Below, one piece after another: positions 42,231 to 52,357 of a DNA stretch of 64,000 nt (its first letter is position 1; each line of letters opens with the position of its first letter). Both the position numbers and the translations under genes were made by a program. Source of the stretch: Azoarcus sp. DD4 (lineage in GTDB: Bacteria > Pseudomonadota > Gammaproteobacteria > Burkholderiales > Rhodocyclaceae); NCBI RefSeq assembly GCF_006496635.1, contig NZ_CP022958.1:2418001-2482000 (forward strand). The letters run 5' to 3'. Under the pieces are notes generated by a model, which searched no databases, was not told the DNA's origin, and worked only from the letters and a program-made list of their open reading frames with translations.

Positions 42231-43283
42231 TCAGGGTTCCTGCGACAGCGCATCGTCGACGAAGCGCAGCAGCGCGGCGAGCACCGTCAGCAACACCGGG
42301 CCGATGATGATGCCGATGATGCCGAAGGCCGATACGCCACCGATGACGCCGACGAAGACGGCGAGCATCGACACCGGCTCCTGGCGCGCAATCAGGAAGG
42401 GCCGCAGCAGGTTGTCCGAGAGGGAGACGCAGCTGCCCCAGATCAGCATGAAGATCGCCCAGCCCCATTGCGAATCGGCGGCCAGGAAAAGCACCGCCGG
42501 TATCCAGACGAGCGCGGCACCGCCAAAGGGCAGCAGCGCCAGCAACGCCGCCAGCACGCCGAACACCACCGCCGACGGCAGCCCGGCGATGGCGAAACCG
42601 ATTCCCACCAGCGTTCCCTGGGCGAGGGCGGTCAGGCCGGTGCCGTAGACCACGGCGCGCGTCGTGCTGCCGATCAGTTTGAGCAGCGCTGCCTTGCGCT
42701 GCGCCTCCATCGGCACCAGGCGCACGGCGCGGCCGAGCATCCCGGGCCCGTCGCGCAGCAGGAAGAAGAGCAGGAACAGCATCATGAAGAAGTGCACGAC
42801 GGTGCCGAGCGCCCCGAGGACGAAGTTCCCGCCGCCGGCCGCCAGCGTCTGCGCCAGCATCTTGGCGCCACCGATCAGCCAGTCCTGCAGCTGCTCGGTG
42901 GTGGCGGTGAGGTTCTGGCGCAGCCATTCGACCACGCCACCGATGAAGGGGTACTGCTCCAGCTGCGCGAGCAGCTGGCCGTCGAAGCGCAGCTCCTCCT
43001 CCTGCAGCCGCGTCACCAGCTCCGCGACCTGATTCGCGAAGGCCACGCCGAGGCTCACCAGCGGGCCGGCGAGCACGGCGGGCACCAGCACGGTGATGAT
43101 CCCGGCCGCCAAATCGGCGCGCCCCTTCAGCCTGCGCATCAGTGCGCGATGCGCCGGCGCGAGCAGGAAGGCGAGGCAGATGCCCCACGCGAGTGCACCC
43201 CAGAACGGCGCCAGCATCCAGTAAAGCGCAAGCGCGAAGAGCGCCGTGACGACCATCAGGAAGACCTTGCGATAGACGTCCAC
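42231..43283 (-). CDS. AI-2E family transporter (PerM-like permease)
   Basis: A 350-residue protein with about eight hydrophobic helices. Family signatures: LLFFLLRDGPGMLGRAVRLV, YGTGLTALAQGTLVGIGFAI, GLPSAVVFGVLAALLALLPFGG, DNLLRPFLI and GVIGGVSAFGIIGIIIGPVL. The family includes AI-2 exporter TqsA and Na/H antiporters, so substrate is uncertain. The start is GTG 43283 with AAGGAG six bases upstream. It precedes the PLD gene. Operator sites 6 and 7 lie in the divergent gap with the glucan synthase. Confidence 0.9.
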   Translation of the reverse strand: MDVYRKVFLMVVTALFALALYWMLAPFWGALAWGICLAFLLAPAHRALMRRLKGRADLAAGIITVLVPAVLAGPLVSLGVAFANQVAELVTRLQEEELRFDGQLLAQLEQYPFIGGVVEWLRQNLTATTEQLQDWLIGGAKMLAQTLAAGGGNFVLGALGTVVHFFMMLFLLFFLLRDGPGMLGRAVRLVPMEAQRKAALLKLIGSTTRAVVYGTGLTALAQGTLVGIGFAIAGLPSAVVFGVLAALLALLPFGGAALVWIPAVLFLAADSQWGWAIFMLIWGSCVSLSDNLLRPFLIARQEPVSMLAVFVGVIGGVSAFGIIGIIIGPVLLTVLAALLRFVDDALSQEP

Positions 43284-43341
43284 GCCCGCTCCTTGCGCAT
43301 GTCCGAGATAAGGAAGCGTACGCCTGCAGGCGCGTGCGGTC

Positions 43342-43357
43342 GGTGCGCTTGCGCACC
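43342..43357 (+). promoter_or_regulatory. Candidate Crp/Fnr operator, site 6
   Basis: GGTGCGCTTGCGCACC, a perfect 7-bp inverted repeat around two bases, in the 212-base divergent gap between the permease and the glucan synthase. Confidence 0.55.
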
Positions 43358-43384
43358 AAACAGGTCCGCCCGCCGGCCGGCCTA

Positions 43385-43400
43385 TGTCTGGCAGCGCACA
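43385..43400 (-). promoter_or_regulatory. Candidate Crp/Fnr operator, site 7
   Basis: Read on minus: TGTGCGCTGCCAGACA. It lies 43 bases from site 6. As at sites 2 and 3, a strong and a weaker copy are paired. Confidence 0.45.
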
Positions 43401-43495
43401 GACCCGCTCGGCGGCCGCGACTAGGGTGTGCTGCTGCAAGCCCTTATCCCTTCCCATCGTCCCGCACCGCATCCGGGCAACAAGGACATGCCGAA

Positions 43496-46400
43496 TTGAA
43501 TGCCCCCATGCCGCTCTCCGCCTACCTGCAAGCGCTGACGACCCGGCTTCGTCGCGGCGGCGCGCGGCCGGCTTTGTCCGACGAGGAACTGCCGCTGCGC
43601 TCGGAGCTCTTCAGCGCGGACCAGATGGAAGGGCACGGGCGCACGCTGGCGAGCACGCACCGGCTGGCGTCGGCGCGCGCGCCCGATCCGCTGCTGGCGC
43701 GGCTGGCCGACAACGAAGACGCTCTGGTAAGCGTGTGCGGCCTGCTGACCGCGGCGGTCAGCGAGAATCGCCGCATCACGCCGGCCGGCGACTGGCTGCT
43801 CGACAACTTCTATCTCATCGAAGAGCAGATCCGCACCGCGCGGCGGCACCTGCCCAAGGGCTACAACCGGGAGCTGCCGCGCCTCGAGGGCGGTGCATCG
43901 GGCGAGCTGGCCGGTCGGCCGCGGGTGTACGACATCGCGCTCGAGGCGATCTCGCACGGCGACGGCCGGGTGGATATCGAAAGCCTCAGCCGCTTCGTCG
44001 TCGCCTACCAGACGGTGACGCCGCTCAAGCTCGGCGAGCTGTGGGCGATCCCCATCATGCTGCGGCTGGCGGTGATCGAGAACCTGCGCCGCGTCGGCAT
44101 GCGCATCGCCGCCGGTTGCGGCGAGCGCGACCTCGCCGCCGCCTGGGCCGGGCAGATGCTGGAGACGGCCGAGCACGATCCCAAGAGCCTGATCCTGGTG
44201 ATCGCCGACATGGCGCGCTCGAACCCGCCCATGGTCAGCGCCTTCGTCGCCGAGCTGGCGCGCAGCCTGCAGGGGCGCGGGCCGGCGCTGGCCTTGCCGC
44301 TGAGCTGGATAGAACAGCGGCTGTCGGAGTCCAGCCTGACGATAGAGCACATGGTGCAGCTGGAAAGCCAGCTGCAGGCGGCCGACCAGGTTTCGGTGAG
44401 CAACAGCATCGGCAGCCTGCGGGTGCTGGGTGCGATCGACTGGCGCGACTTCGTCGAATCGATGAGCGTGGTCGAGCACACCCTGCGCGAGGACCCTGCC
44501 GGCGTCTACCCCGCGATGGATTTCGCCACCCGCGACCGCTACCGGCATGTGGTCGAACGCCTGGCGAAGTCGAGCCCGCTGTCGGAGGGCGAGGTCGCCC
44601 GCAAAGCAATCGCGCTGGCCGGCGAGGGCGCCGCCGACCGCAGCGGTCACGTTGGCTACTACCTGATCGACAAGGGATTGCCGCAACTCGCGCAGGCGGC
44701 CGGGGTCCGCCGTTCCGGCGCCGACGCCCTGCGCGCCTGGGCGGGCCGCCATCCGCTGGGGCTGTACCTGGGCGCGATCGCGCTCATCACCGCGACGGTC
44801 GGCGGCGCGCTGCTCATGGAGCTGCCCGCTGCCGGCAGCGTGCGGGTGCCGCTCGCCATCCTCGCGCTGCTGGCGGCCAGCCAGCTGGCGGTGGCGCTGG
44901 CGAACTGGCTGGCGACGGTGCTGGTGATGCCGCAGCCGCTGCCCCGGCTGGACTTCTCCTCCGGCATTCCAGCGCAGTCGCGCACCCTGGTGGTGATCCC
45001 GACCATGCTGGCCAGCGCCGAGGGCGTCGAGGATCTGGTGGAGGCGCTGGAAGTGCGCTTCCTCGCCAACCAGGACGACAACCTGTATTTCGGCCTGCTG
45101 ACCGATCTGCTCGACGCACCGCAGGAGACGCTGCCGGAGGACGGGCCGCTGGTGGCGCTGGCGCGGACCCGCATCGCGGCGCTGAACGAGAAGTACGGCG
45201 GTGTCGGTATCCGCAGCGCCGGCGACATCTTCTTCCTCTTCCACCGGGCACGGCGCTGGAACCCGCAGGAGAGGGTGTGGATGGGGCAGGAGCGCAAGCG
45301 CGGCAAGCTGGCGGCGCTCAATGCGCTGCTGCGCAGCGGGGTGCGCGACGGCTTTGCGGAGATCACCGGCGATGCCGCCACCCTCATGGGCGTGAGCTAC
45401 GTCATCACCCTGGACACCGATACCCAGCTGCCGCGCGACGCCGCGCGCCAGTTCGTCGGCGCCATGGCGCACCCGCTCAACCGCCCGCGCTACGATCCGG
45501 CGCGAGGGCTGGTGGTCGAGGGCTACGGCATCCTGCAGCCCTGCGTGGCGGTCAGCCTGCCGGGCACCAACCGCTCGCACTACGCGCGGCTCTATGGCGG
45601 CGAGCCCGGCATCGATCCCTATACGCGCGCAGTTTCGAATGTCTATCAGGACGTGTTCGGCGAAGGCTCCTTCATCGGCAAGGGCATCTACGATGTCGAG
45701 GCCTTCGAGCAGGCGCTCGGCGACCGCTTCCCGGACAACCGCATCCTCAGCCACGACCTGCTGGAGGGCTGCTACGCGCGCGCCGGCCTGCTGAGCGACG
45801 TGACCCTGTTCGAGGATTACCCGGCGCGTTACTGCGTCGACGTCAGCCGCCGCCACCGCTGGATCCGCGGCGACTGGCAGCTGGCCGGCTGGCTGCTGCG
45901 CCATGTGCCGTGCAATTGCGCCGGCGAGGGCAAGCATCGCCAGCGCAACCCGTTGTCGACGCTGTCGCAATGGAAGCTGATCGACAACCTGCGGCGCAGC
46001 CTCGTTCCGGCCGCGCTGACGCTGCTGTTGCTGGCGGGCTGGGCGATGTCGCCGTCGCCCTGGCTGTGGACGCTGTCGGTGATCGGCATCCTGCTGCTAC
46101 CGCGCCTGGGCGCCACTTTGTTCGAGCTGCTGCGCAAACCGGCCGAGGTCCGGCTGCGCCAGCATCTTGCCGGCACCGAACGTTCGCTGCGCCGGCATCT
46201 GCTGCAGACCGCGTTCGAATTCGCCTGTCTGCCCTACGAGGCGTATTTCAGCCTGGATGCCATCGTGCGCACCGTCTGGCGGATGCGCGTGACTCGTCGC
46301 GGCCTGCTCGAATGGCGGCCGTCGAGCGAGGTCGAGCGCGACCTGAGCCGCCGCGGCCGCAGCGAACTCGCTACCAGCCTGCGCGCGATGTGGAGCGCGC

Positions 46401-49400
46401 CCGCCGTCGGCGCCGGCGCGGCGCTGCTGCTGGCGCTGGCGCAGCCCGCGGCGCTGGTGGCGGCGGCGCCGGTGCTGCTGCTGTGGTTCGTGTCGCCGGC
46501 GATCGCATGGTGGATCAGCCGTCCGCTGGCGCGCCGCGAGGCGAGGCTGAGCACGGCGCAGACGCAGTTCCTGCGCCGGATTGCGCGCCGGACCTGGGCC
46601 TTCTTCGACACCTTCGTCGGGGCCGACGACCACTGGCTGCCGCCGGACAACTACCAGGAGTACCGCGTCGCCTCGGTGGCGCACCGTACCTCGCCGACCA
46701 ACATCGGCATGGCGCTGCTGGCCAACCTCTCTGCCTACGACTTCGGCTACATCACCGCCGGACGACTCGTCGAACGCAGCGCCAACACCTTGCGCACGAT
46801 GGACGGGCTGGCGCGCCACCACGGCCACTTCTACAACTGGTACGACACCCAGACCCTGCAGCCGCTGCCGCCCCTGTACGTGTCAACGGTCGACAGCGGC
46901 AACCTCGCCGGCCATCTGCTGACCTTGCGGGCCGGTCTGCTCGCGCTGGCCGATGAGCGGATACTCGCGCCGCAGTTCTTCGCCGGCCTCGGCGACACCC
47001 TGGGCATCCTCCGCGAGCTGGCCGACGGCGCGGCGGCACAGGCGCTGGCGGCGTTCGGCGAGGCGCTGGAGGCGGCCGCGCTGGCACCGCCGGACAGCCT
47101 CGCCGCCGCGCACGCGAGCCTGCTGCGCCTGCGCGACGGCGCGGCCGCGCTGGCTGCCGCATTCGTGGTGGAGCGCGCGGCCAGCGTCAGCAGGGAGACG
47201 GCGCCGGCCAACGAAGCCGGCGAGTGGGCGCAGGCCCTGTCCCGCCAGTGCGGCGAGGCGCTGGACGAGCTGCACCTGCTGGCGCCTGCGCTGTCGCTGG
47301 CAGATTCGCCAGCCGGTCGCGCCGGGCTGCCGACCCTGCGTCAACTGGCGGCACGCGATGCGGACGCCAGCACCCCGGCCGGCGCGCGGCTGGCGGCGAT
47401 CGAAGGCCTCGCGGCGCAGTGCGCCGAGTTCGCGCGCATGCGCTACGACTTCCTCTACGACCGCAATCGGCACCTGCTGTGCATCGGCTTCAACGTGACC
47501 GAGTGCCGCGCCGACGCCAGCTACTACGATCTGCTCGCATCGGAAGCGCGCCTGAGCAGCTTCGTGGGGATCGCGCAGGGCGAACTGCCGCAGGAGAACT
47601 GGTTCGCGCTCGGCCGCCTGCTCACCAGCAATGGCGGCGACGCGGTGCTGCTGTCGTGGAGCGGCTCGATGTTCGAGTACTTGATGCCGCTGCTGGTGAT
47701 GCCGAGCTACGAGCACACCCTGCTCGACCAGACCTGCCGCGCGGCGGTCGCGCGGCAGATCGAATACGGGCGCCAGCGCGGTGTCCCCTGGGGCATTTCC
47801 GAATCCGGCTACAACACGGTGGATGTGCACCTCAACTACCAGTACCGCGCCTTCGGCGTGCCGGGCCTGGGGCTCAAGCGCGGGCTGGCGGAGGACCTGG
47901 TCGTTGCGCCCTACGCCTCGGCGCTGGCCCTGATGGTGGCGCCGGAAGCGGCCTGCCTGAACCTGCAGCGGCTCGCCGCCGAGGGCTTCGTCGGCCGTTT
48001 CGGCTTTTTCGAGGCCATCGACTACACGCCGGCGCGACAGCGGCGCGGCCAGACGCGGGTGGTGGTGCGCTCCTTCATGGCTCACCACCAGGGCATGAGC
48101 CTGCTCGCGCTCGCCTACCTGCTGCTGGACCGCCCGATGCAGCGGCGCTTCGAGTCGGACCGGCAGTTCCAGTCCGTCATGCTGCTGCTGCAGGAGCGCG
48201 TTCCCAAGGCGGCGATCCTGTTCTCGCACACCGCCCAGTTGTCCGACGTGCGGGCCGGTGCGGCGGCCGAGCAGGCGCCGATCCGGGTGTTCGGCAATGC
48301 GGATACGCCCATCCCCGAGGTGCAGTTGTTGTCCAACGGCCGCTACCACGTGATGGTCACCAACGCCGGGGGCGGCTACAGCCGGTGGCGGGATCTGGCG
48401 ATCACCCGCTGGCGCGAAGACGGCACCCGCGACAACTGGGGCAGTTTCTGCTACGTCCGCGACGTGCGCAGCGGACAGTTCTGGTCGACCGCTTATCAAC
48501 CCACGCTCAAGTCGCCGCTCAGCTATGAGGCGGTGTTTTCCGAGGGGCGCGCCGAATTCCGCCGCAGCGACGCGCCGGATGGCGACGCCGGTGATGGCGG
48601 CGTCGAAACCTATACCGAGATCGTCGTCTCGCCCGAGGACGACATCGAGCTGCGCCGGGTGCGCATCACCAACCGCACGCAGCAGCGCCGCGAGATCGAC
48701 CTCACCAGCTATGCCGAAGCGGTGATTGCGCCGCCGGCCACGGATGCGCTGCACCCGGCCTTCAGCAACCTGTTCGTGCAGACCGAGATCCTGCCGGCGC
48801 AGCATGCCATCCTGTGCCGGCGCCGGCCGCGCTCGCGCGGCGAACAGCCGCCCTGGCTGCTGCACCTGATGGCGGTGCATGGCGCGGAAACCCGTGCCGT
48901 GTCGTTCGAAACCGACCGCGCGCGCTTCATCGGCCGCGGCAGAAACGCCGCCGCGCCGGCGGCGATGCTCGATCCGGCACCGCTGTCGGGCAGCGCCGGG
49001 CCGGTGCTGGACCCTGTCGTCGCGATCCGCGTCGCCTGCGTGCTCGATCCGGAGCAGACGGTCACGGTCGACATCGTGTCGGGCATCGCCGACAGCCGCG
49101 AGATGGCGGTGTGCCTGGTCGACAAGTACCACGACCGCCACCTGGCCGACCGCGTCTTCGATCTGACCTGGACGCACAGCCAGGTGGTGCTGCAGCAGCT
49201 CAATGCCAGCGAGGCCGACGCCCAGCTCCACGCCCGTCTCGCCAGCGCCGTGCTCTACGCCCACCCCTCGCTGCGTGCCGAGGCCGCGGTGCTGCTGGGC
49301 AACCGGCGCGGGCAGTCGGGCCTGTGGGGCTACGCCATCTCCGGCGATCTGCCCATCGTGCTGCTGCAGGTCAGGGACGCCGCCAACATCGAACTGGTGC

Positions 49401-52234
49401 GCCAGCTCGTGCAGGCCCACGCCTACTGGCGGCTCAAGGGCCTGGCGGTGGATCTGGTGATCTGGAACGAGGAGCACGCCGGCTACCGGCAACGCCTGCA
49501 CGAGCAGATCATGGGCTTGATCGCCTCGGGCATCGAAGCCAGCGTGATCGACCGGCCGGGCGGCATCTTCGTGCGCCTGGCCGAGCAGATCTCCAGCGAG
49601 GACCGCATCCTGCTGCAAGCGGCGGCGCGTGCCGTCCTCACCGACGGCCGCGGCACCCTGGCCGAGCAGCTCGACCGGCGCAATTTTGCCGAACCGCGCA
49701 CGCCGCCCTTTGCGCCGGGCCGCGCCGGCCCGTTCGGCCTCGCGCCGGCAGCCTTGCCGCCGCGCGAGCCGGCGTGGCCGACCTTGATGCTCGCCAACGG
49801 CCTGGGCGGCTTCCGCCCCGATGGCAGCGAATACGTGGTGGTGCTCGAAGCCGGCCGCACGACGCCGGCGCCGTGGTCCAACGTGCTGGCCAACCCGGAC
49901 TTCGGCACGGTGATCTCCGAGAGCGGCGCCGCCTACACCTGGAGCGAGAACGCCCACGAGTTCCGCCTGACGCCCTGGCACAACGACCCGGTGAGCGACC
50001 CCGGCGGGGAGGCGCTCTATCTGCGCGACGAGGACAGCGGCGAAGTGTGGTCGCCCACGCCGCTGCCGATGCGCGGAGAGGCCGCCTGTACCATCCGCCA
50101 CGGCTTCGGCTACAGCGTGTTCGAGATGCAGCACGACGGCATCGCGACCGAGCTGTGGGTCTATGTCGCGATCGACGCCGCCATCAAGTTCTCGGTGCTG
50201 AAGGTGAGGAACGAATCGGGCCGCCTGCGCCGGCTTTCCGCCACCGGCTATGTGGAGTGGGTGCTCGGCGACCTGCGGCCGAAATCGGCCATGCATGTGG
50301 TGACCGAGATCGCGCCCCAGAGCGGTGCGCTCCAGGCCCGTAACCCCTACAACACCGAGTTCGCCGAGCGGGTGGCCTTCTTCGATGTGGATGAGGCCGG
50401 GCGCAGCCTGAGCGGCGATCGCGGCGAATTCCTCGGGCGCAACGGCACGCCGGACGATCCGGCGGCACTGAAACGCGCGCGCCTGTCCGGCAAGGTGGGC
50501 GCGGGGCTCGATCCGTGCGCCGCGATCCAGGTGTATTTCGACTTCGACGACGGCCAGGCGCGCGAGATCGTCTTCCGGCTTGGCGTCGGCCGCGACAGCG
50601 GGGACGCCGGCCGGCTGCTGCAGCGTTTCCGCGGGCCGGCGGCGGCGCGCGCCGCGCTCGATGCCGTAAGGCGCTACTGGCGCGATACGCTGGGCGCGGT
50701 GCAGGTCGACACCCCCGACCCGGCGGTGAATGTGCTGGCCAACGGCTGGCTGGTGTACCAGACCCTGGCGTGCCGGCTGTGGGCGCGCAGTGGTTACTAC
50801 CAGTCCGGCGGAGCCTTCGGTTTTCGCGACCAGCTGCAGGACGTCATGGCTCTGGTCCATACCCGGCCCGGCCTGGTGCGAGATCACCTGCTGCGCTGCG
50901 CCGGTCGCCAGTTCCTCGAGGGCGACGTGCAGCACTGGTGGCATCCGCCGGCCGGTCGGGGCGTGCGCACCCATTGTTCGGACGACTACCTGTGGCTGCC
51001 GCTGGCGGTGTGCCGCTACGTGACGAGCACCGGCGACACCGCCGTGCTGGACGAGCCGGCGGGCTTTCTCGAAGGCCGCCCGGTCAATCCGGAGGAGGAC
51101 TCCTACTACGATCTGCCCGGCCATTCCGCCGAGGTGGCCAGCCTGTACCAGCACTGCGTGCGTGCCATCCTGCGCAGCCTGCAGTTCGGCCGGCACGGCC
51201 TGCCGCTGATCGGCTCCGGCGACTGGAACGACGGCATGAATCTGGTCGGAATTCAGGGCAAGGGCGAGAGCGTGTGGCTCGGCTTCTTCCTGTGCGAAGT
51301 GCTGCGCGTCTTCACCGAGGTGGCGCAGCGCCATGGCGACAGCGCCTTCGCCCAGCGCTGCCGCGATGAGGCCGAGCGGCTGCGCGCCGACATCGAGCGG
51401 CATGGCTGGGACGGCGGCTGGTATCGCCGCGCCTACTTCGACGATGGCGCGGTGCTCGGTTCGGCGAGCAATGCCGAATGCCGCATCGACTCGATCTCGC
51501 AAAGCTGGTCGGTGCTGTCCGGCGCGGGCGGCGCGGCACGTGCGCGCATGGCGATGAACGCGGTCGATGCGCACCTGGTACGCCGCGACGATGGGCTGAT
51601 GCAACTGCTCGATCCGCCTTTCGACAGCGCCGACCTCGACCCCGGTTACATTCGCGGCTATGTGCCGGGCGTGCGCGAAAACGGCGGTCAGTACACCCAT
51701 GCGGCGGTATGGGCGGCGATGGCCTTCGCCGCGCTGGGGGAGGGCGAGCGCGCCTGGCGCCTGTTCGACCTGATCAACCCGGTGAACCATGGGCTGTCCG
51801 CGGCCGGCGTTGCCACCTACAAGGTCGAACCCTATGTCGCCGCGGCCGATGTCTATGCGCTGGCGCCGCACATCGGCCGTGGCGGCTGGACCTGGTACAC
51901 CGGCTCGGCCGGCTGGATGTACCGCCTCATCGTCGAGTCGCTGCTGGGCCTGCGGCGTGTTGGGGACACCCTGCAACTGCAGCCCTGCCTGCCCGCGGCC
52001 TGGGCGGGGTGCGGGATCCGTTACCGTTACGGGGAGACGCCTTACCGCATCACGATTTCGCAAACGCGCGACGGCGACGGCGGGCTGCGAGCCGTGTCGG
52101 TGAGGCTTGATGGCATTCCATGTACCGGGGCGGAGGTTCTTCTGGTCGATGACCGCCGGGAACATGAAGTCGAGGTGACGGTATGCCTGGCAAACGAACC
52201 GCAGGCCACCGGCAACAGGCAGCAGACCACGTAG
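43496..52234 (+). CDS. Cyclic beta-1,2-glucan synthase (NdvB/Cgs type)
   Basis: A giant protein of about 2912 residues, close to the 2800-2900 of Cgs/NdvB. The N-terminal third has membrane helices (LYLGAIALITATVGGALLM) and a family-84 glycosyltransferase region (LTDLLDAPQETLP, YVITLDTDTQLPRDA near residue 639, QRNPLSTLSQWKLIDNLRR). More helices, then glucoamylase-like and phosphorylase regions follow (YNWYDTQTLQPLPP, FMAHHQGMSLLAL). The C-terminal GH94 domain has GGAFGFRDQLQDVMALVHT and the acid GSGDWNDGMN near 2575. It makes, cyclises and trims periplasmic glucans. TTG 43496 has AAGGA nine bases upstream; ATG 43508 is an alternative. Confidence 0.93.
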   Translation: MNAPMPLSAYLQALTTRLRRGGARPALSDEELPLRSELFSADQMEGHGRTLASTHRLASARAPDPLLARLADNEDALVSVCGLLTAAVSENRRITPAGDWLLDNFYLIEEQIRTARRHLPKGYNRELPRLEGGASGELAGRPRVYDIALEAISHGDGRVDIESLSRFVVAYQTVTPLKLGELWAIPIMLRLAVIENLRRVGMRIAAGCGERDLAAAWAGQMLETAEHDPKSLILVIADMARSNPPMVSAFVAELARSLQGRGPALALPLSWIEQRLSESSLTIEHMVQLESQLQAADQVSVSNSIGSLRVLGAIDWRDFVESMSVVEHTLREDPAGVYPAMDFATRDRYRHVVERLAKSSPLSEGEVARKAIALAGEGAADRSGHVGYYLIDKGLPQLAQAAGVRRSGADALRAWAGRHPLGLYLGAIALITATVGGALLMELPAAGSVRVPLAILALLAASQLAVALANWLATVLVMPQPLPRLDFSSGIPAQSRTLVVIPTMLASAEGVEDLVEALEVRFLANQDDNLYFGLLTDLLDAPQETLPEDGPLVALARTRIAALNEKYGGVGIRSAGDIFFLFHRARRWNPQERVWMGQERKRGKLAALNALLRSGVRDGFAEITGDAATLMGVSYVITLDTDTQLPRDAARQFVGAMAHPLNRPRYDPARGLVVEGYGILQPCVAVSLPGTNRSHYARLYGGEPGIDPYTRAVSNVYQDVFGEGSFIGKGIYDVEAFEQALGDRFPDNRILSHDLLEGCYARAGLLSDVTLFEDYPARYCVDVSRRHRWIRGDWQLAGWLLRHVPCNCAGEGKHRQRNPLSTLSQWKLIDNLRRSLVPAALTLLLLAGWAMSPSPWLWTLSVIGILLLPRLGATLFELLRKPAEVRLRQHLAGTERSLRRHLLQTAFEFACLPYEAYFSLDAIVRTVWRMRVTRRGLLEWRPSSEVERDLSRRGRSELATSLRAMWSAPAVGAGAALLLALAQPAALVAAAPVLLLWFVSPAIAWWISRPLARREARLSTAQTQFLRRIARRTWAFFDTFVGADDHWLPPDNYQEYRVASVAHRTSPTNIGMALLANLSAYDFGYITAGRLVERSANTLRTMDGLARHHGHFYNWYDTQTLQPLPPLYVSTVDSGNLAGHLLTLRAGLLALADERILAPQFFAGLGDTLGILRELADGAAAQALAAFGEALEAAALAPPDSLAAAHASLLRLRDGAAALAAAFVVERAASVSRETAPANEAGEWAQALSRQCGEALDELHLLAPALSLADSPAGRAGLPTLRQLAARDADASTPAGARLAAIEGLAAQCAEFARMRYDFLYDRNRHLLCIGFNVTECRADASYYDLLASEARLSSFVGIAQGELPQENWFALGRLLTSNGGDAVLLSWSGSMFEYLMPLLVMPSYEHTLLDQTCRAAVARQIEYGRQRGVPWGISESGYNTVDVHLNYQYRAFGVPGLGLKRGLAEDLVVAPYASALALMVAPEAACLNLQRLAAEGFVGRFGFFEAIDYTPARQRRGQTRVVVRSFMAHHQGMSLLALAYLLLDRPMQRRFESDRQFQSVMLLLQERVPKAAILFSHTAQLSDVRAGAAAEQAPIRVFGNADTPIPEVQLLSNGRYHVMVTNAGGGYSRWRDLAITRWREDGTRDNWGSFCYVRDVRSGQFWSTAYQPTLKSPLSYEAVFSEGRAEFRRSDAPDGDAGDGGVETYTEIVVSPEDDIELRRVRITNRTQQRREIDLTSYAEAVIAPPATDALHPAFSNLFVQTEILPAQHAILCRRRPRSRGEQPPWLLHLMAVHGAETRAVSFETDRARFIGRGRNAAAPAAMLDPAPLSGSAGPVLDPVVAIRVACVLDPEQTVTVDIVSGIADSREMAVCLVDKYHDRHLADRVFDLTWTHSQVVLQQLNASEADAQLHARLASAVLYAHPSLRAEAAVLLGNRRGQSGLWGYAISGDLPIVLLQVRDAANIELVRQLVQAHAYWRLKGLAVDLVIWNEEHAGYRQRLHEQIMGLIASGIEASVIDRPGGIFVRLAEQISSEDRILLQAAARAVLTDGRGTLAEQLDRRNFAEPRTPPFAPGRAGPFGLAPAALPPREPAWPTLMLANGLGGFRPDGSEYVVVLEAGRTTPAPWSNVLANPDFGTVISESGAAYTWSENAHEFRLTPWHNDPVSDPGGEALYLRDEDSGEVWSPTPLPMRGEAACTIRHGFGYSVFEMQHDGIATELWVYVAIDAAIKFSVLKVRNESGRLRRLSATGYVEWVLGDLRPKSAMHVVTEIAPQSGALQARNPYNTEFAERVAFFDVDEAGRSLSGDRGEFLGRNGTPDDPAALKRARLSGKVGAGLDPCAAIQVYFDFDDGQAREIVFRLGVGRDSGDAGRLLQRFRGPAAARAALDAVRRYWRDTLGAVQVDTPDPAVNVLANGWLVYQTLACRLWARSGYYQSGGAFGFRDQLQDVMALVHTRPGLVRDHLLRCAGRQFLEGDVQHWWHPPAGRGVRTHCSDDYLWLPLAVCRYVTSTGDTAVLDEPAGFLEGRPVNPEEDSYYDLPGHSAEVASLYQHCVRAILRSLQFGRHGLPLIGSGDWNDGMNLVGIQGKGESVWLGFFLCEVLRVFTEVAQRHGDSAFAQRCRDEAERLRADIERHGWDGGWYRRAYFDDGAVLGSASNAECRIDSISQSWSVLSGAGGAARARMAMNAVDAHLVRRDDGLMQLLDPPFDSADLDPGYIRGYVPGVRENGGQYTHAAVWAAMAFAALGEGERAWRLFDLINPVNHGLSAAGVATYKVEPYVAAADVYALAPHIGRGGWTWYTGSAGWMYRLIVESLLGLRRVGDTLQLQPCLPAAWAGCGIRYRYGETPYRITISQTRDGDGGLRAVSVRLDGIPCTGAEVLLVDDRREHEVEVTVCLANEPQATGNRQQTT

Positions 52235-52357
52235 CGAGGTGAGGCTGATCGGCGACATGAAATGGCCGACAACGCCGCGTCGCTTTGCCATCCTGAAACA
52301 GGCCGACGCAGCAGCAACGAGCAGCCGGCACGGAGACTGGCACCCCTGAACCGAACC

